Positions 52,057-61,248 of a stretch of DNA of 64,000 nt are shown piece by piece. The stretch covers positions 62,001-126,000 of the forward strand of contig NZ_NOKT01000017.1 in assembly GCF_002237655.1 (NCBI RefSeq), written 5' to 3'. Within the stretch, counting starts at the first letter, position 1, and every line of letters starts with the position of its first letter. The stretch is from Streptomyces sp. XY006 (GTDB lineage: Bacteria; Actinomycetota; Actinomycetes; Streptomycetales; Streptomycetaceae). The notes beneath the pieces are model-generated. The model did not search any database, had not been told where the DNA came from, and saw only the letters and a list, made by a program, of their open reading frames with translations. The translations under genes and the position numbers were made by a program.

Positions 52057-53882
52057 GGTGCCTCCTTCGCGTCGGGGTTCTGGTAGCGGTAGACCACGGC
52101 GTCCTGGTTGCCGAACACCTTCACGAACCCCGGGGTGTTCGCCATCGCGGTGTCCATCCGCCGCATGGTGTCGGCGGGAAGGGTGCCGTTGAGGTAGCAC
52201 TCGGCGGCCTGCGCGCGGCTGAGCACGATGTAGGCGGGTTCACGGACGGTGGCACCGTCGATGAACGGCTCCATCCCCTCGATCGGGTCGTTCACCAGCC
52301 GCTGCCGTACCGCGAATTCCTGTTCGTTGAGCTGGATCCGCGGATGTCTGTCGTAGTTCATCTCCAGGCCGGGCACGTCCGAGGTGAGGGAGACGATCAG
52401 GGACCCGGGGGGCGTGGTGGCCGTGACGAAATGGGTCGCGGCCACCTCGTCCTTGGTGAACTGGTTGGCCGACTCCTTGCCGTAGTAGCCGAACAGCAGC
52501 CCGCCGAGCATCACCAGCAGCAGGGGGGCGACCAGGAGCACCCGCAGCCGTGGACGCCGACGGAACTCGAACAACAGTGCGGAGATGAGGAAGGCGGCGG
52601 CGGGCAGTGCGAACAGATACGCGCGGAAGATCATCTCGCCGCCGTAGGAGTTCGCGATCAGGACCGGCATCGGGGCGAGGACGAGCAACGCCATGCCGGT
52701 GCGGCGGGTCCAGCGCCGCATGACGAACGCCAGGGCCGCCAGCAGGAACACCGCGGCGGACAGACCCCGGTCGACCCAGGACACCACCACCTGCCCGGGG
52801 GCCGCGGTGCCCAGTGCCGCCAGCCCCGAGACCACGTTGGAGTCCGGCTTCAGCAGCGCGCCCACGAACTCGCTCAGGTTGGCGGAGACGAACGGACGGG
52901 CCACCGTGGCGTCCCAGACCAGGGTGAGCAGCGCCCCGGCGCCCAGGACCGGCAGCAGCACCCGCCGGTTGCGGCGCGGCAGCGACAGCGCGACCAGGGC
53001 GCTGACCATCATCAGCGGGGTCAGCGGGTGCGAGCAGACGATCACCGCCATGATCAGCACGACGGCCAGGTACCGGCCGACGGGCCACGCCCTGGCCCGC
53101 GAGCCCGGCGGCTGCTCCGCCGCGGCCCGCAACTGCCCCGTCACCAGCGCGATCAGCGTGACGAAGAGCAGGAACGCGAACGCCTGGGGGGCGAAGTAGT
53201 CCTGCCCCACCCACGAGCAGGAGTAGAAGATCCAGACCGCTCCCCAGACGAGTCTGCGGTCGGTGGTCACGGCCCGGTAGATCAGCAGGAGCGGCGCGAG
53301 CAGCAGGACGTTGTTGACGGGCGGGGCCCACACGGCGTAGCCGAGGGACGACTCCAGGCCGGTGGCCTGCACCACCAGCGCGTTGAGGTGGAAGAAGCCC
53401 GGCCACTGGTCGTAGACGTCGAGTTGCGGCGCACCGGGCACGCTGCCGCCGTTGCGGATCATGGCGTCGACGACCGCGACGTGCTTCCACGCCCAGCCGT
53501 AGCGGAGCGTCGGGTACAGCAGGGCCGGTGTGGCGTGCAGGATCGCGATGAGACCGATGACGTAGGCGGCGAACCAGCCGCCCCGGGTCCGCCGGTCGGA
53601 CAGGGCCACACAGAAACCGGCGGCGAGCAGGCCGAGCGCGACCCAGAAGAGCACCGGCAGGACCTGGAGCAGGCCCAGGTCGGTCATGGCGTTCAGGTTC
53701 ACGTGGCGCAGGGACAGCAGCCACAGGGCGAGCGCGACGGGCAGGGCGGCCCGCGCCACCCATTGGGTTGCGGTGGTGCGCCCGCCGGACGGTGCCGCCG
53801 GCTGCGTATCACCGGAGCGCCGCGTCTCGCCGGTGACACGCGGCGCCCACTGACTCGTCGTCAGCGGCGAACGCTTGCCCAT
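52053..53882 (-). CDS. Large polytopic membrane protein (polymerase/GT-C-like) of the polysaccharide cluster
   Basis: 609-residue protein with about 12-14 hydrophobic segments and a large soluble C-terminal part (~450-609). Loop residues such as YDQWPGFFHLNALV and SCSWVGQDYFAPQAF resemble GT-C/Wzy-like transferases, which act on the outer face with polyprenyl-linked sugars, but no decisive motif is seen. The ATG at 53882 follows GGAGG. First of a three-gene minus operon with the small membrane protein and GH16 lipoprotein. A polymerase role is inference. Confidence 0.78.
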   Translation of the reverse strand: MGKRSPLTTSQWAPRVTGETRRSGDTQPAAPSGGRTTATQWVARAALPVALALWLLSLRHVNLNAMTDLGLLQVLPVLFWVALGLLAAGFCVALSDRRTRGGWFAAYVIGLIAILHATPALLYPTLRYGWAWKHVAVVDAMIRNGGSVPGAPQLDVYDQWPGFFHLNALVVQATGLESSLGYAVWAPPVNNVLLLAPLLLIYRAVTTDRRLVWGAVWIFYSCSWVGQDYFAPQAFAFLLFVTLIALVTGQLRAAAEQPPGSRARAWPVGRYLAVVLIMAVIVCSHPLTPLMMVSALVALSLPRRNRRVLLPVLGAGALLTLVWDATVARPFVSANLSEFVGALLKPDSNVVSGLAALGTAAPGQVVVSWVDRGLSAAVFLLAALAFVMRRWTRRTGMALLVLAPMPVLIANSYGGEMIFRAYLFALPAAAFLISALLFEFRRRPRLRVLLVAPLLLVMLGGLLFGYYGKESANQFTKDEVAATHFVTATTPPGSLIVSLTSDVPGLEMNYDRHPRIQLNEQEFAVRQRLVNDPIEGMEPFIDGATVREPAYIVLSRAQAAECYLNGTLPADTMRRMDTAMANTPGFVKVFGNQDAVVYRYQNPDAKEAP

Positions 53883-54060
53883 GGAGATGCCCTCCGCACA
53901 GCGGGTGCGACGACCAGGCCCGGGAGCGCCGATCGCGCCGCTTGCCGGCATCGGCACACCAGTGATCCAAACCGACCGACCTGCGGCATAAGTGCTAAAA
54001 ATTACGTTACTGCCGTTTTCTGTGCCCGGCAGCAGATGGACCGACCGCCGGAGGAGAGCA

Positions 54061-54942
54061 GTGACACCACGAGTGATGACGCCGTTCCGGCCGCGGCACC
54101 GCCTGCGCAAGCCGCTCCTCGCCGCGTTCGCCGCCCTGGCGATGCTCCTGCCCGTCGCGGCCTGCGGCTCCTCGGGCGACGGCATCCCCCGGCCGGACCA
54201 CATCGTGGTGGTGATCGAGGAGAACCGCGGCTACGAGGACATCATCGGCTCGCCCGAGGCCCCGTTCATCAACGAACTGGCCCGCAAGGGCGCCAACCTC
54301 ACCCAGTTCTTCGCCATCACGTATCCGAGCCAGCCGAACTATCTGGCCCTGTTCTCCGGATCCACCCAGGGCGTCGACAACGACTGCCCGAACGACTTCT
54401 CGTCCCGCAACCTGGCCTCCCAGCTGATCCAGGCCGACCTGACGTTCACCGGTTACGCGGAGAGCCTGCCGAGGGTCGGCTTCAAGGACTGCGCCAGCGG
54501 CCCGTACGTCCGCCGGCACGCTCCGTGGGTCAACTTCACCAACCTGCCCGATTCCGTCAACCGCCCGTGGACGGACTTCCCCGAGGACTTCTCGGAGCTG
54601 CCGGACGTCTCCTTCGTGGTGCCGAACCTCGACAACGACATGCACGACGGCGGCGTCGCACGCGCCGACGCCTGGCTGCGGGACAACCTCGGCGACTACG
54701 CCCGGTGGGCCATGACCAACAACAGCCTCCTCGTGGTCACCTGGGACGAGGACGAGGGCGGCGAGGAGGAGGACAACCACATCCCGACCGTCGTCGTCGG
54801 TGAGCAGGTGAGGCCCGGTGAGCACGACCAGCCGAACAACCTGTACGGCCTGTTGCGCACGATCCTGGACGCGTTCGACCTCGACCCGATCGGACACAGC
54901 GCCGAGGCCGAGCCCCTGGACATCTGGAAGGACGGCGACTGA
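54061..54942 (+). CDS. Phosphoesterase family lipoprotein (acid phosphatase/phospholipase C type)
   Basis: 293-residue lipoprotein (lipobox VAAC, Cys35) of the phosphoesterase (PF04185-like, alkaline-phosphatase fold) family. IVVVIEENRGYEDIIG gives the metal-binding Glu-Asn, YPSQPNYLALFSGST holds the nucleophile Ser/Thr region, and VTWDEDEGGEEEDNHIPTVVVG supplies the Asp/Glu/His metal ligands. Expected to hydrolyse phosphate esters at the cell surface. The GTG at 54061 follows GGAGGAG. It is divergent from the large membrane protein across an unusually AT-rich stretch (53985-54020). Its role with the polymer is unknown. Confidence 0.88.
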   Translation: MTPRVMTPFRPRHRLRKPLLAAFAALAMLLPVAACGSSGDGIPRPDHIVVVIEENRGYEDIIGSPEAPFINELARKGANLTQFFAITYPSQPNYLALFSGSTQGVDNDCPNDFSSRNLASQLIQADLTFTGYAESLPRVGFKDCASGPYVRRHAPWVNFTNLPDSVNRPWTDFPEDFSELPDVSFVVPNLDNDMHDGGVARADAWLRDNLGDYARWAMTNNSLLVVTWDEDEGGEEEDNHIPTVVVGEQVRPGEHDQPNNLYGLLRTILDAFDLDPIGHSAEAEPLDIWKDGD

Positions 54943-54953
54943 CCAGGCGTCCG

Positions 54954-56039
54954 TCACGCGTCCTGGAACCGGATCACGCGCTTGACCGCCGTCCGCAGCC
55001 CGCGCTCGGCCGCGGAGACGGGCAGCCTCTCCCGCCAGTAGCGCGGAGACGGACGGCCCACACCCCCGAAGCCCGCCTTGAAGTGCTCCAGCGACGAGCC
55101 CGGCGCGGACTCGCCCAGGTCGAAGACCCGGCAGCCCTGCGCGCACGCCTCCTCCACGGCCAGCCGGTAGAGCAGCGGGACGGCCCGGACGGGGTGGGCC
55201 AGATCCCGGTCCATGGCCGCCCGCCAGAACTTGGCGTGCGGGCCGTGCCGCAGGACGACGATGGCCGCCGCGGGCTCCCCGGCGTTCCGAGCCACCCAGA
55301 TCGTGCAGGACTCACCGAACCGGGCGGCGACCGCCGCCAGCCGCTCCCTGGGGAACTCGCGCCTCCTGCGCCACCGGGCCAGTGCGCGCGGCTCGTGCTG
55401 CTGTGCCGCCCAGCGCTCGATGGACCGGTCGTACAGCTCCTCGAAGACGGGCGCGAGCAGACCGGCGCGGTCCGCCTCCACGTCGAGGTGCGCCTTCTCG
55501 GCGCGCTTGACGTCGCGGCGGGCCCGGGTGTGGAAGCGGTGCTGCCAGACGGCGCCGAAGCCGCCGTCGAGATCCACCGCCTGGTTCATGTGGGGCTCCA
55601 GGCGGAAACCGCCCGGTACGGCCCGCTGCCACAGTGCGGCGTCCTGGGGCCGGAAGCGGACGGCGACGCGCAGGGCGGGCCGGTGCGCCAGGTCGGCCAA
55701 GAGCGCCCGCGCCTGCCCGGGGCTCACGGCACCGGAGGCCACCGGCCCGCCGATCCCCCATCCGGCCGGCCAGGACTCCTCGGCGTCCAGCCGCCCGGGG
55801 CGCCGCTCCCTGCCGACGAGCGGCAGCACGATCCGGGTGCCGTCGGCGAACGCGTAGAGCCTGCTGGCGTCCCGGTACGGCCCGGTCTCGCACAGGCAGT
55901 CGAGCCAGGTCGGTGTCTGGGTGACGCCGAGGTGCGCGTCCCGGCCGGCCAGGTCCCACCAGACGTCCCGGGGAGCGGGGGCCGTGACCTGTGCGGGACC
56001 GGCCGCGGTGTCGATCAGCAGTTCGGCGCGCGGGTTCAC
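54954..56039 (-). CDS. GNAT/FemAB-like acyltransferase
   Basis: 361-residue protein with the doubled GNAT layout of FemAB/BioF2-like enzymes (acetyltransferase_6 type). The C-terminal part has FDLGESAPGSSLEHFKAGFGG, the family's typical end motif, and FGAVWQHRFHTRARRDVKRAEK in the middle. Such enzymes add acyl or aminoacyl groups to cell-wall or polysaccharide precursors. The GTG at 56039 overlaps the phosphotransferase stop (GTGA) and has GGGAGGA upstream. Convergent with the phosphoesterase gene. Confidence 0.85.
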   Translation of the reverse strand: MNPRAELLIDTAAGPAQVTAPAPRDVWWDLAGRDAHLGVTQTPTWLDCLCETGPYRDASRLYAFADGTRIVLPLVGRERRPGRLDAEESWPAGWGIGGPVASGAVSPGQARALLADLAHRPALRVAVRFRPQDAALWQRAVPGGFRLEPHMNQAVDLDGGFGAVWQHRFHTRARRDVKRAEKAHLDVEADRAGLLAPVFEELYDRSIERWAAQQHEPRALARWRRRREFPRERLAAVAARFGESCTIWVARNAGEPAAAIVVLRHGPHAKFWRAAMDRDLAHPVRAVPLLYRLAVEEACAQGCRVFDLGESAPGSSLEHFKAGFGGVGRPSPRYWRERLPVSAAERGLRTAVKRVIRFQDA

Positions 56040-57115
56040 GCTGTCCTCCCGCGGGAACGTGAGCCGTGTACCGGCGCCGCGCTCTCGTGCGCCAGCAGCT
56101 CGCCCAGGACGGACACCACGTTGTCCGCGACCCAGCGGTGGCTGCGCGCGTACCGGCTCGATTTCTCCAGGTTCCCCGCCACGTGCCACAGCCAGGTCAG
56201 CAGCGTGACCGCCGTGTCCGTCCGGGGTCCGGCCTCCACCGCCCGCACCCCGTCGAGCAGCCGCCGGTCCTGCGCGCTGAGGGAGTCGCGCCGCACGACA
56301 TCGGCGACGACCGCCCCGAACTCCCGTCCGGCGAGCTGGTGGCGCATGGTCAGCACGAAGGTGTGGCAGTCCAGCAGGGAGGGGCCGTCCGGCACGGCAC
56401 CCGCCCAGTCGATCACTCCGGACAGCGTCTCGCGGCCCTCCGACAGCAGCACGTTGCCGGGGTGGAAGTCGGCGTGCGTCCAGGCCACCAGCAGCCGGTG
56501 ACCGGCCAATGCGCTCTCGATCCGTTCGCGCAGGACGGCCAGGGCCTTCGCGCCCTCACCCCGGCGGCACCACCGGACCTGCTCGGCGAGCACGGCCAGC
56601 CGGGGTTCGACCCAGTCGGCCAGCAGGGGCGTCACCTCCTGCGTCCGGCCGGTGGCGCGGTGCAGTTCGCGGATCGCCATGAGGGCGGACTCGGCCACCG
56701 GGCGGGCCAGCGCCGGGGAGCGCCGCAGCAGCGCGTCGGCCTCGACGCCCGGCAGGCAGGACTCCACCACCGCCGGCAGCGGCCCCTCCAGCCGGCGCTC
56801 CTTCACGACGGGCAACAGCCGCCGCCACGAGCCGAGCCGCTCGTCCCGGGCCAGCCGGCGCACGGCCTCGCACTCGTGCTCCAGCGAGGCGGCCGCGCGT
56901 GGGCTCCGGGGGTGCTTCACCACGGCGGGTTCCGTGCCGCCGCCGTCGAGCCGGAAGACCAGGAGGTCGGAGAAGGTGCGCCGCGGGCTGCGTGGCGCGC
57001 CCCCGGCCTGGAGCGAGTCCGCGAGTCTGCGTGCCGTCAGGGCGTCGGCCGGGCGCGTCAGGAGGCCGGCGGGACGCAGCGGCAGGAATCCCCGCAGTTC
57101 CCCGGTGAGCGACAT
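56036..57115 (-). CDS. Aminoglycoside phosphotransferase (APH)-family kinase
   Basis: 359-residue protein kinase-like small-molecule kinase. The catalytic loop THADFHPGNVLL and metal motif GVIDWAGA are intact; the N-terminal lobe Lys is in AVVKHPRSPRA. The family phosphorylates hydroxyls of sugars, choline, antibiotics and more. Position upstream of a FemAB-like transferase in a polysaccharide locus suggests a sugar or precursor kinase rather than drug resistance, but this is inference. The ATG follows GAAGGAGG. Confidence 0.88.
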   Translation of the reverse strand: MSLTGELRGFLPLRPAGLLTRPADALTARRLADSLQAGGAPRSPRRTFSDLLVFRLDGGGTEPAVVKHPRSPRAAASLEHECEAVRRLARDERLGSWRRLLPVVKERRLEGPLPAVVESCLPGVEADALLRRSPALARPVAESALMAIRELHRATGRTQEVTPLLADWVEPRLAVLAEQVRWCRRGEGAKALAVLRERIESALAGHRLLVAWTHADFHPGNVLLSEGRETLSGVIDWAGAVPDGPSLLDCHTFVLTMRHQLAGREFGAVVADVVRRDSLSAQDRRLLDGVRAVEAGPRTDTAVTLLTWLWHVAGNLEKSSRYARSHRWVADNVVSVLGELLAHESAAPVHGSRSRGRTA

Positions 57116-57173
57116 CCGGCCCTCCTTCGCACACCGTCCGGCAAATGACGCAATTCACCTCTTTTCATCATCG

Positions 57174-57186
57174 ATGCAGCTTGCAT
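57174..57186. promoter_or_regulatory. Palindrome ATGCA-GCT-TGCAT upstream of tetR
   Basis: 5-bp perfect arms with a 3-bp centre, in the gap between the divergent phosphotransferase (57115) and TetR (57266) genes. It could be a TetR-family operator; no promoter boxes are clear, and its shortness makes chance possible. Confidence 0.35.
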
Positions 57187-57265
57187 GAGGTGCGACTCGA
57201 CTCCGGATCATGTATGTGTACGACGTCGAGGACGGCTTCGTCCTTCTCCACACCGAGGAGTCAGC

Positions 57266-57994
57266 ATGGCCAACGGCCGTGGGCCCAGTGAGTCCCGCCG
57301 CGCCAGCGACCGCGGCCGCTACGGCCGGCTCAGCCGGGAGCGCGTCCTGGCCAGCGCCCTGGAACTGGTGGACCGCGAAGGGCTGTCGGCGCTCAGCATG
57401 CGCCGCCTCGGCACCGAACTCGGCGTCGAGGCCATGGCGCTGTACCGCTACGCGTCCAGCAAGGACGCCCTGCTCGACGGGCTGGTCGAGGCGCTGTACC
57501 TGAGCCTGGAGGAGCGGTTGTCCGCCGGGCCGGACGAGGACGCGGACTGGCGGGCCGGGCTGCATCGCATCGCCCGTGCCACCTACGACGTGTGTCTCGC
57601 ACACCCTCAGGCGGTGCCGCTGCTCGCCACCCGGCTGCTCGCGGTGCCGCTGGCCCGGCGGCCCACAGCCGTGCTGCGGGATCACGAGCGGGTGCTCGCG
57701 TTGCTGCGGGGAGCCGGGTTCGACGAGACCGCCGCCTCCGCCGTCTTCCGCGCCTTCACCGCCTGGCTGCTCGGCTACGTGACCGTGGAACTGCGCCCCA
57801 TGGTCGACAACCCGGACGAGACCGACCCTGCCTTCCGGCTCGGGCTGCACCGGCTGTCCCCGAGGGAACTGCCGACCCTGCGGGAGACGGCGGCCGCGCT
57901 CGCCGAGCGGGGCGGCCCCGAGGGCCTCGCGGCAGGCCTCGACGCACTGCTCGACGGCCTCACCGGCGGCTCGACTTCCGCAGCATCCCGCTGA
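57266..57994 (+). CDS. TetR family transcriptional regulator (TetR_C domain)
   Basis: 242-residue regulator. The N-terminal HTH is LSRERVLASALELVDREG followed by LSALSMRRLGTELGVEAMALYRYASSK, the classical TetR pattern. The C-terminal helices (TETDPAFRLGLHRLSP) fit a TetR_C ligand-binding domain. The ATG at 57266 follows GAGGAG. Its last 35 bp overlap the 3' end of the convergent DUF427 gene. Target genes are probably itself and neighbours, not shown by the sequence. Confidence 0.92.
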   Translation: MANGRGPSESRRASDRGRYGRLSRERVLASALELVDREGLSALSMRRLGTELGVEAMALYRYASSKDALLDGLVEALYLSLEERLSAGPDEDADWRAGLHRIARATYDVCLAHPQAVPLLATRLLAVPLARRPTAVLRDHERVLALLRGAGFDETAASAVFRAFTAWLLGYVTVELRPMVDNPDETDPAFRLGLHRLSPRELPTLRETAAALAERGGPEGLAAGLDALLDGLTGGSTSAASR

Positions 57995-58784
57995 ACGGCG
58001 TCACCGGACGCTCCAGGCGCTCGCCGTCCAGCGTGATGTCCACGACCTCGTTGAAGAAGGCCAGGCGTCCCCGGATCGCCGCCACGGCGGGCAGCGGGTC
58101 GGCATAGCTCCAGACGACATTGGGCGGCACTCCGCCCTCGCCGCGCCAGGACCAGTAGGAGGCGGTGCCCTTGTAGGGGCACCCGGTGTGGTGGTCGGTG
58201 GACTCGAAGAGGTCCAGGCGGACGTCCTCGCGCGGGAGGTAGTAGCGGGTCGGCAGGGACGTCTCGAAGAGCAGGACGGGGGCGCGGGTGTCCGCGACGA
58301 CCCGGCCCTCGACCTCGACCCGGACATGGCGGCTGCTGGGCAGCGCGTCCACGCGCTTGTGCGGGTCACGGGGGTGGATGAAGATCTCTTCCTCCTCCTC
58401 GTACCAGTGGTCGAGGCCGGTGTCGGTGCGCCGGAACCACTCGAAGGCGATGTGGCCGGCCAGGTCGTCGGCGGGGAAGGACCAGGCCGCGTTGGCGCGC
58501 ACGTCGCCACCGGCGACCAGGTCGTAGAAGACCTGGGAGCCGGTGTGGGTGCCCGTGGGCGGGTCGGCCGCCGGGCGCAGGAGGTCGGTGCGGACGTCGG
58601 TGCGCGGGAAGGCGTACTGGGGCACGGGCAGGCCGGGCTCCCAGACGAGCACCGGGTGGCGGCTGTCGACGACGGTGATGTCGCCCGTGCGGCCGCGCAC
58701 CCAGCGCTCGCTGGGCTCCCACACGAGGCCTTCGGGGGTGGTGGTGAGGGACCGGGCGGCGGGATGGGCCGGGTGGGTGCTCAT
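57960..58784 (-). CDS. DUF427 domain protein (two tandem domains)
   Basis: 274-residue protein of two DUF427 domains (about residues 28-118 and 158-250), each with the pattern V..S..PVLVWE...P..YAFPR.DV. and a G(S/T)...Y region (HTGSQVFYDLV; CPYKGTASYWSW). Function of the family is unknown. The ATG at 58784 has a weak purine-rich ribosome site. It overlaps the TetR gene tail to tail by 35 bp. Confidence 0.88.
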   Translation of the reverse strand: MSTHPAHPAARSLTTTPEGLVWEPSERWVRGRTGDITVVDSRHPVLVWEPGLPVPQYAFPRTDVRTDLLRPAADPPTGTHTGSQVFYDLVAGGDVRANAAWSFPADDLAGHIAFEWFRRTDTGLDHWYEEEEEIFIHPRDPHKRVDALPSSRHVRVEVEGRVVADTRAPVLLFETSLPTRYYLPREDVRLDLFESTDHHTGCPYKGTASYWSWRGEGGVPPNVVWSYADPLPAVAAIRGRLAFFNEVVDITLDGERLERPVTPFSGMLRKSSRR

Positions 58785-58933
58785 GGCCGGTGTCTCCTTC
58801 GCGCAGGAGGTCCGGTGGTTCCGGAGGTCCGTTCCCCTCCACGGTCCCACGGCTCCCCGTGCCCCGCGCCGGCCGCGGCGGCGAGGGCCCGGCCCGGCTC
58901 GGCCTGCCGGGTGGCGCGGTCGAGGCCGAGGGG

Positions 58934-59596
58934 TCAGCCCGAGAAGGGTCCCTCCAGTGCCGCCCACTGCAGCAGCATGATGGTCTTGGCGTCGGTGATC
59001 TCCCCGGTGCGGATCATCTCCAGGGCCCGGCGGAAGGGCAGTTCGAGGATCTCGATGTCCTCGCCCTCCTCGTCGAGCCCGCCGCCCTCGTGGGTGCGGG
59101 TCGACGGGCCGTAGGCGGCGGCGTAGCAGCTGACGCGTTCGGTGACCGAGCCGGGGCTCATGTAGACGTCGAAGACGTGCCGGACCTCGCCGATGGTGTG
59201 GCCGGTCTCCTCCACGACCTCGCGCCGTACCGCGACCTCGGGGTGCTCGTCCTCGTCGTCGAGCAGGCCGCCCGGGGTCTCCACGAGCATGCCGTCCGGG
59301 TGCCCGTTGACGTACACCGGGAAGCGGAACTGGCGGGTGAGCAGGACGGTTTCGCGCTCGGTGTCGTAGAGCAGCATGGTGGCGCCGTTGCCGCGGTCGT
59401 GCGTCTCGCGTTCCTGGGTGCTCCAGGTGCCGTCGGCGTGCCGGAAGTCGAAGGTGGTGGTCCGCTCGACGTACCAGTGGCTGGACAGGAGCTTCACGTC
59501 GCGGACCTTGACGCGGGGGTTTCCGGTGAGGTCCCGGCCGGCTCGGTCGAGTCCGGTGCGGCCCCTGCGGTCGGGCGTGTCGATGCCGGCGGTCAT
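58934..59596 (-). CDS. NUDIX hydrolase, NudK (GDP-mannose pyrophosphatase)-like
   Basis: 220-residue Nudix enzyme. The Nudix box is present (PGGLLDDEDEHPEVAVRREV then VEETG), with about two residues inserted between the Gly and first Glu relative to the consensus. Downstream DVYMSPGSVTERVSCYAA matches the MSPG-x-TE substrate loop of NudK, suggesting hydrolysis of GDP-sugars to sugar-1-phosphate and GMP. It is 149 bp upstream of the DUF427 gene on the same strand. A link to the polysaccharide locus through GDP-sugar turnover is possible but unproven. Confidence 0.88.
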   Translation of the reverse strand: MTAGIDTPDRRGRTGLDRAGRDLTGNPRVKVRDVKLLSSHWYVERTTTFDFRHADGTWSTQERETHDRGNGATMLLYDTERETVLLTRQFRFPVYVNGHPDGMLVETPGGLLDDEDEHPEVAVRREVVEETGHTIGEVRHVFDVYMSPGSVTERVSCYAAAYGPSTRTHEGGGLDEEGEDIEILELPFRRALEMIRTGEITDAKTIMLLQWAALEGPFSG

Positions 59597-59828
59597 CGGG
59601 CACCGGCCGGGCGGCGAGGCGGAAAGATCGAGAAGGTCATGCCCGCTTCTACCATCCCGGGGCCGCCCGGTGTGCGGAGTACCCGAGCATGACGCGTCCG
59701 AGGCTCCCTCTCGCCCCGTGCGGCGGGAGACAGTGGGAGCCCGCCGCGGCCCTGGGGGACGACGGGCCGCGGGGGTGAGCGGCAGACGGCGGACGGCGAT
59801 GTCCGACGCACTTCACGGGGGTGGGCAC

Positions 59829-61019
59829 ATGGAAGCGGACCGGGACGTACGGCACGCGCTCGTGGTGGGGGCCGGGATCGGCGGCCTGGCCGCCGCGCTC
59901 GCCCTCGGCCGTACCGGGTGGCGGGTGACGGTGCTGGAGCGGGCGGCGGCCATCGGGGAGATCGGCGCGGGCATCCAGCTCAGTCCGAACGGGGTGCGCG
60001 TGCTGAGCGCCCTCGGCGTGCTGGACCGACTGCTGCCCACGACGTTCCGCCCCGAGGCCGTCGAGATGCGGCTCGGCCGCTCCGGCCGGCGCGTCTTCCG
60101 CGTCGAACTCGCCGAGACCGCGGTACGCCGCTGGGGAGCCCCCTACCTGCACGTCCACCGCTCCGACCTGCTGGAGTCCCTGCGCGCCGGGACGGCCGGC
60201 GGCGGCCTGGACATCACGCTGCTCACGGGGTCGGCCGTGCGCGGCTACGCACAGGACGCGCGGGGTGTGACGGCGGTGCTCGACTCGGGCCGGCGGATCG
60301 CCGGGAACCTGCTCATCGGGGCCGACGGGATCCACTCGGCGATCCGCGAGCGGATGCTGGGGGCCGGCGAGCCGCGGTTCACCGGTCATGTCGCCTGGCG
60401 GGTCACCGTCCCGGTCGAACGCCTGGGAGGTGACGCGCCCCCGCCCACCGCGTGCCTCTGGGTGGGCGAGCGGCGGCATGCCGTCACCTACCGGCTGCGC
60501 GGCGGGACCCTGGCCAATCTGGTGGCGGTCGTGGAGCGGGACGCGTGGCGGGGCGAGTCCTGGACCGAGCGCGGCACCCGGCGGGACGCGCTGGCCGACT
60601 TCGCGGGCTGGCACCCGACGGTCACCACCGCGCTGCGGGAGGCGGAGACGCACTTCCGCTGGGCGCTGTTCGACCGCGAGCCCCTGGAGACCTGGGTGGA
60701 CGGGCGGGTCGCGCTCCTCGGTGACGCGTGCCACCCGATGCTGCCCTACCTGGCGCAGGGCGCCACCATGGCCCTGGAGGACGCGTGGGTCCTCGCCGAC
60801 CGGCTCGCACACACCGACGACGTGCCGCGGGCGCTGCGGTCGTACGCCGCCGCCAGGCTCCCGCGCACCGCACGGGTCCAGGCCGGTTCCCGGGAGAACG
60901 GGCAGCGCTTCCACCGGGAGGGCCGCTTCGCCCACGTGCCCCTGTGGTTCCTCGGGAAGCTGGCGCCGCGTGTGTACCACCGCCGGCTGGACTGGCTCTA
61001 CGGGCACCGGATGCCGTGA
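59829..61019 (+). CDS. FAD-dependent aromatic monooxygenase (salicylate/3-hydroxybenzoate hydroxylase-like)
   Basis: 396-residue class A flavoprotein monooxygenase. FAD/NAD(P)H motifs are all visible: GAGIGG near the N-terminus, the DG motif LIGADGIHSAIRERM mid-protein, and GDACHPMLPYLAQGATMALED near residue 300. Members use NAD(P)H and O2 to hydroxylate aromatic rings. The ATG at 59829 follows a G-rich stretch; an ATG at 59799 would add ten residues. It ends just before a strong hairpin and the tRNA. Confidence 0.9.
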   Translation: MEADRDVRHALVVGAGIGGLAAALALGRTGWRVTVLERAAAIGEIGAGIQLSPNGVRVLSALGVLDRLLPTTFRPEAVEMRLGRSGRRVFRVELAETAVRRWGAPYLHVHRSDLLESLRAGTAGGGLDITLLTGSAVRGYAQDARGVTAVLDSGRRIAGNLLIGADGIHSAIRERMLGAGEPRFTGHVAWRVTVPVERLGGDAPPPTACLWVGERRHAVTYRLRGGTLANLVAVVERDAWRGESWTERGTRRDALADFAGWHPTVTTALREAETHFRWALFDREPLETWVDGRVALLGDACHPMLPYLAQGATMALEDAWVLADRLAHTDDVPRALRSYAAARLPRTARVQAGSRENGQRFHREGRFAHVPLWFLGKLAPRVYHRRLDWLYGHRMP

Positions 61020-61033
61020 CCGGCCCCGACAGG

Positions 61034-61069
61034 AAAGGTCCCCGCAGGCATCCGCCTGCGGGGACCTTC
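61034..61069. terminator. Bidirectional hairpin between monooxygenase and tRNA-Pro
   Basis: 15-bp stem AAGGTCCCCGCAGGC (61035-61049) / GCCTGCGGGGACCTT (61054-61068) with loop ATCC. It lies 15 bp after the monooxygenase stop and ~9 bp past the 3' end of the minus-strand tRNA. The first tRNA-Pro copy has a hairpin in the same relative place. Confidence 0.88.
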
Positions 61070-61076
61070 CGCACCG

Positions 61077-61150
<74 letters not shown>

Positions 61151-61248
61151 GTGCGCGCCACCCGCGGTGAGCCGCGTGATCGCGCGAACAGCACTTTACC
61201 CCACACCCCTGGCCGCGCCGAAAGCGGGCCGGGCGGGACAATCGGCGT

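Noticed and set aside
53985..54020. Long-range palindrome CGGCA...TGCCG in the AT-rich divergent gap
   Set aside because: Arms are 5 bp with a 22-bp spacer; likely chance, though the AT-rich patch itself probably holds the divergent promoters.
57208..57228. Third copy of the shared operator upstream of tetR
   Set aside because: ATGTATGTGTACGACGTCG resembles part of the 45147 region (14 of 19) but lacks the CGCCGTA palindrome; too weak to count.
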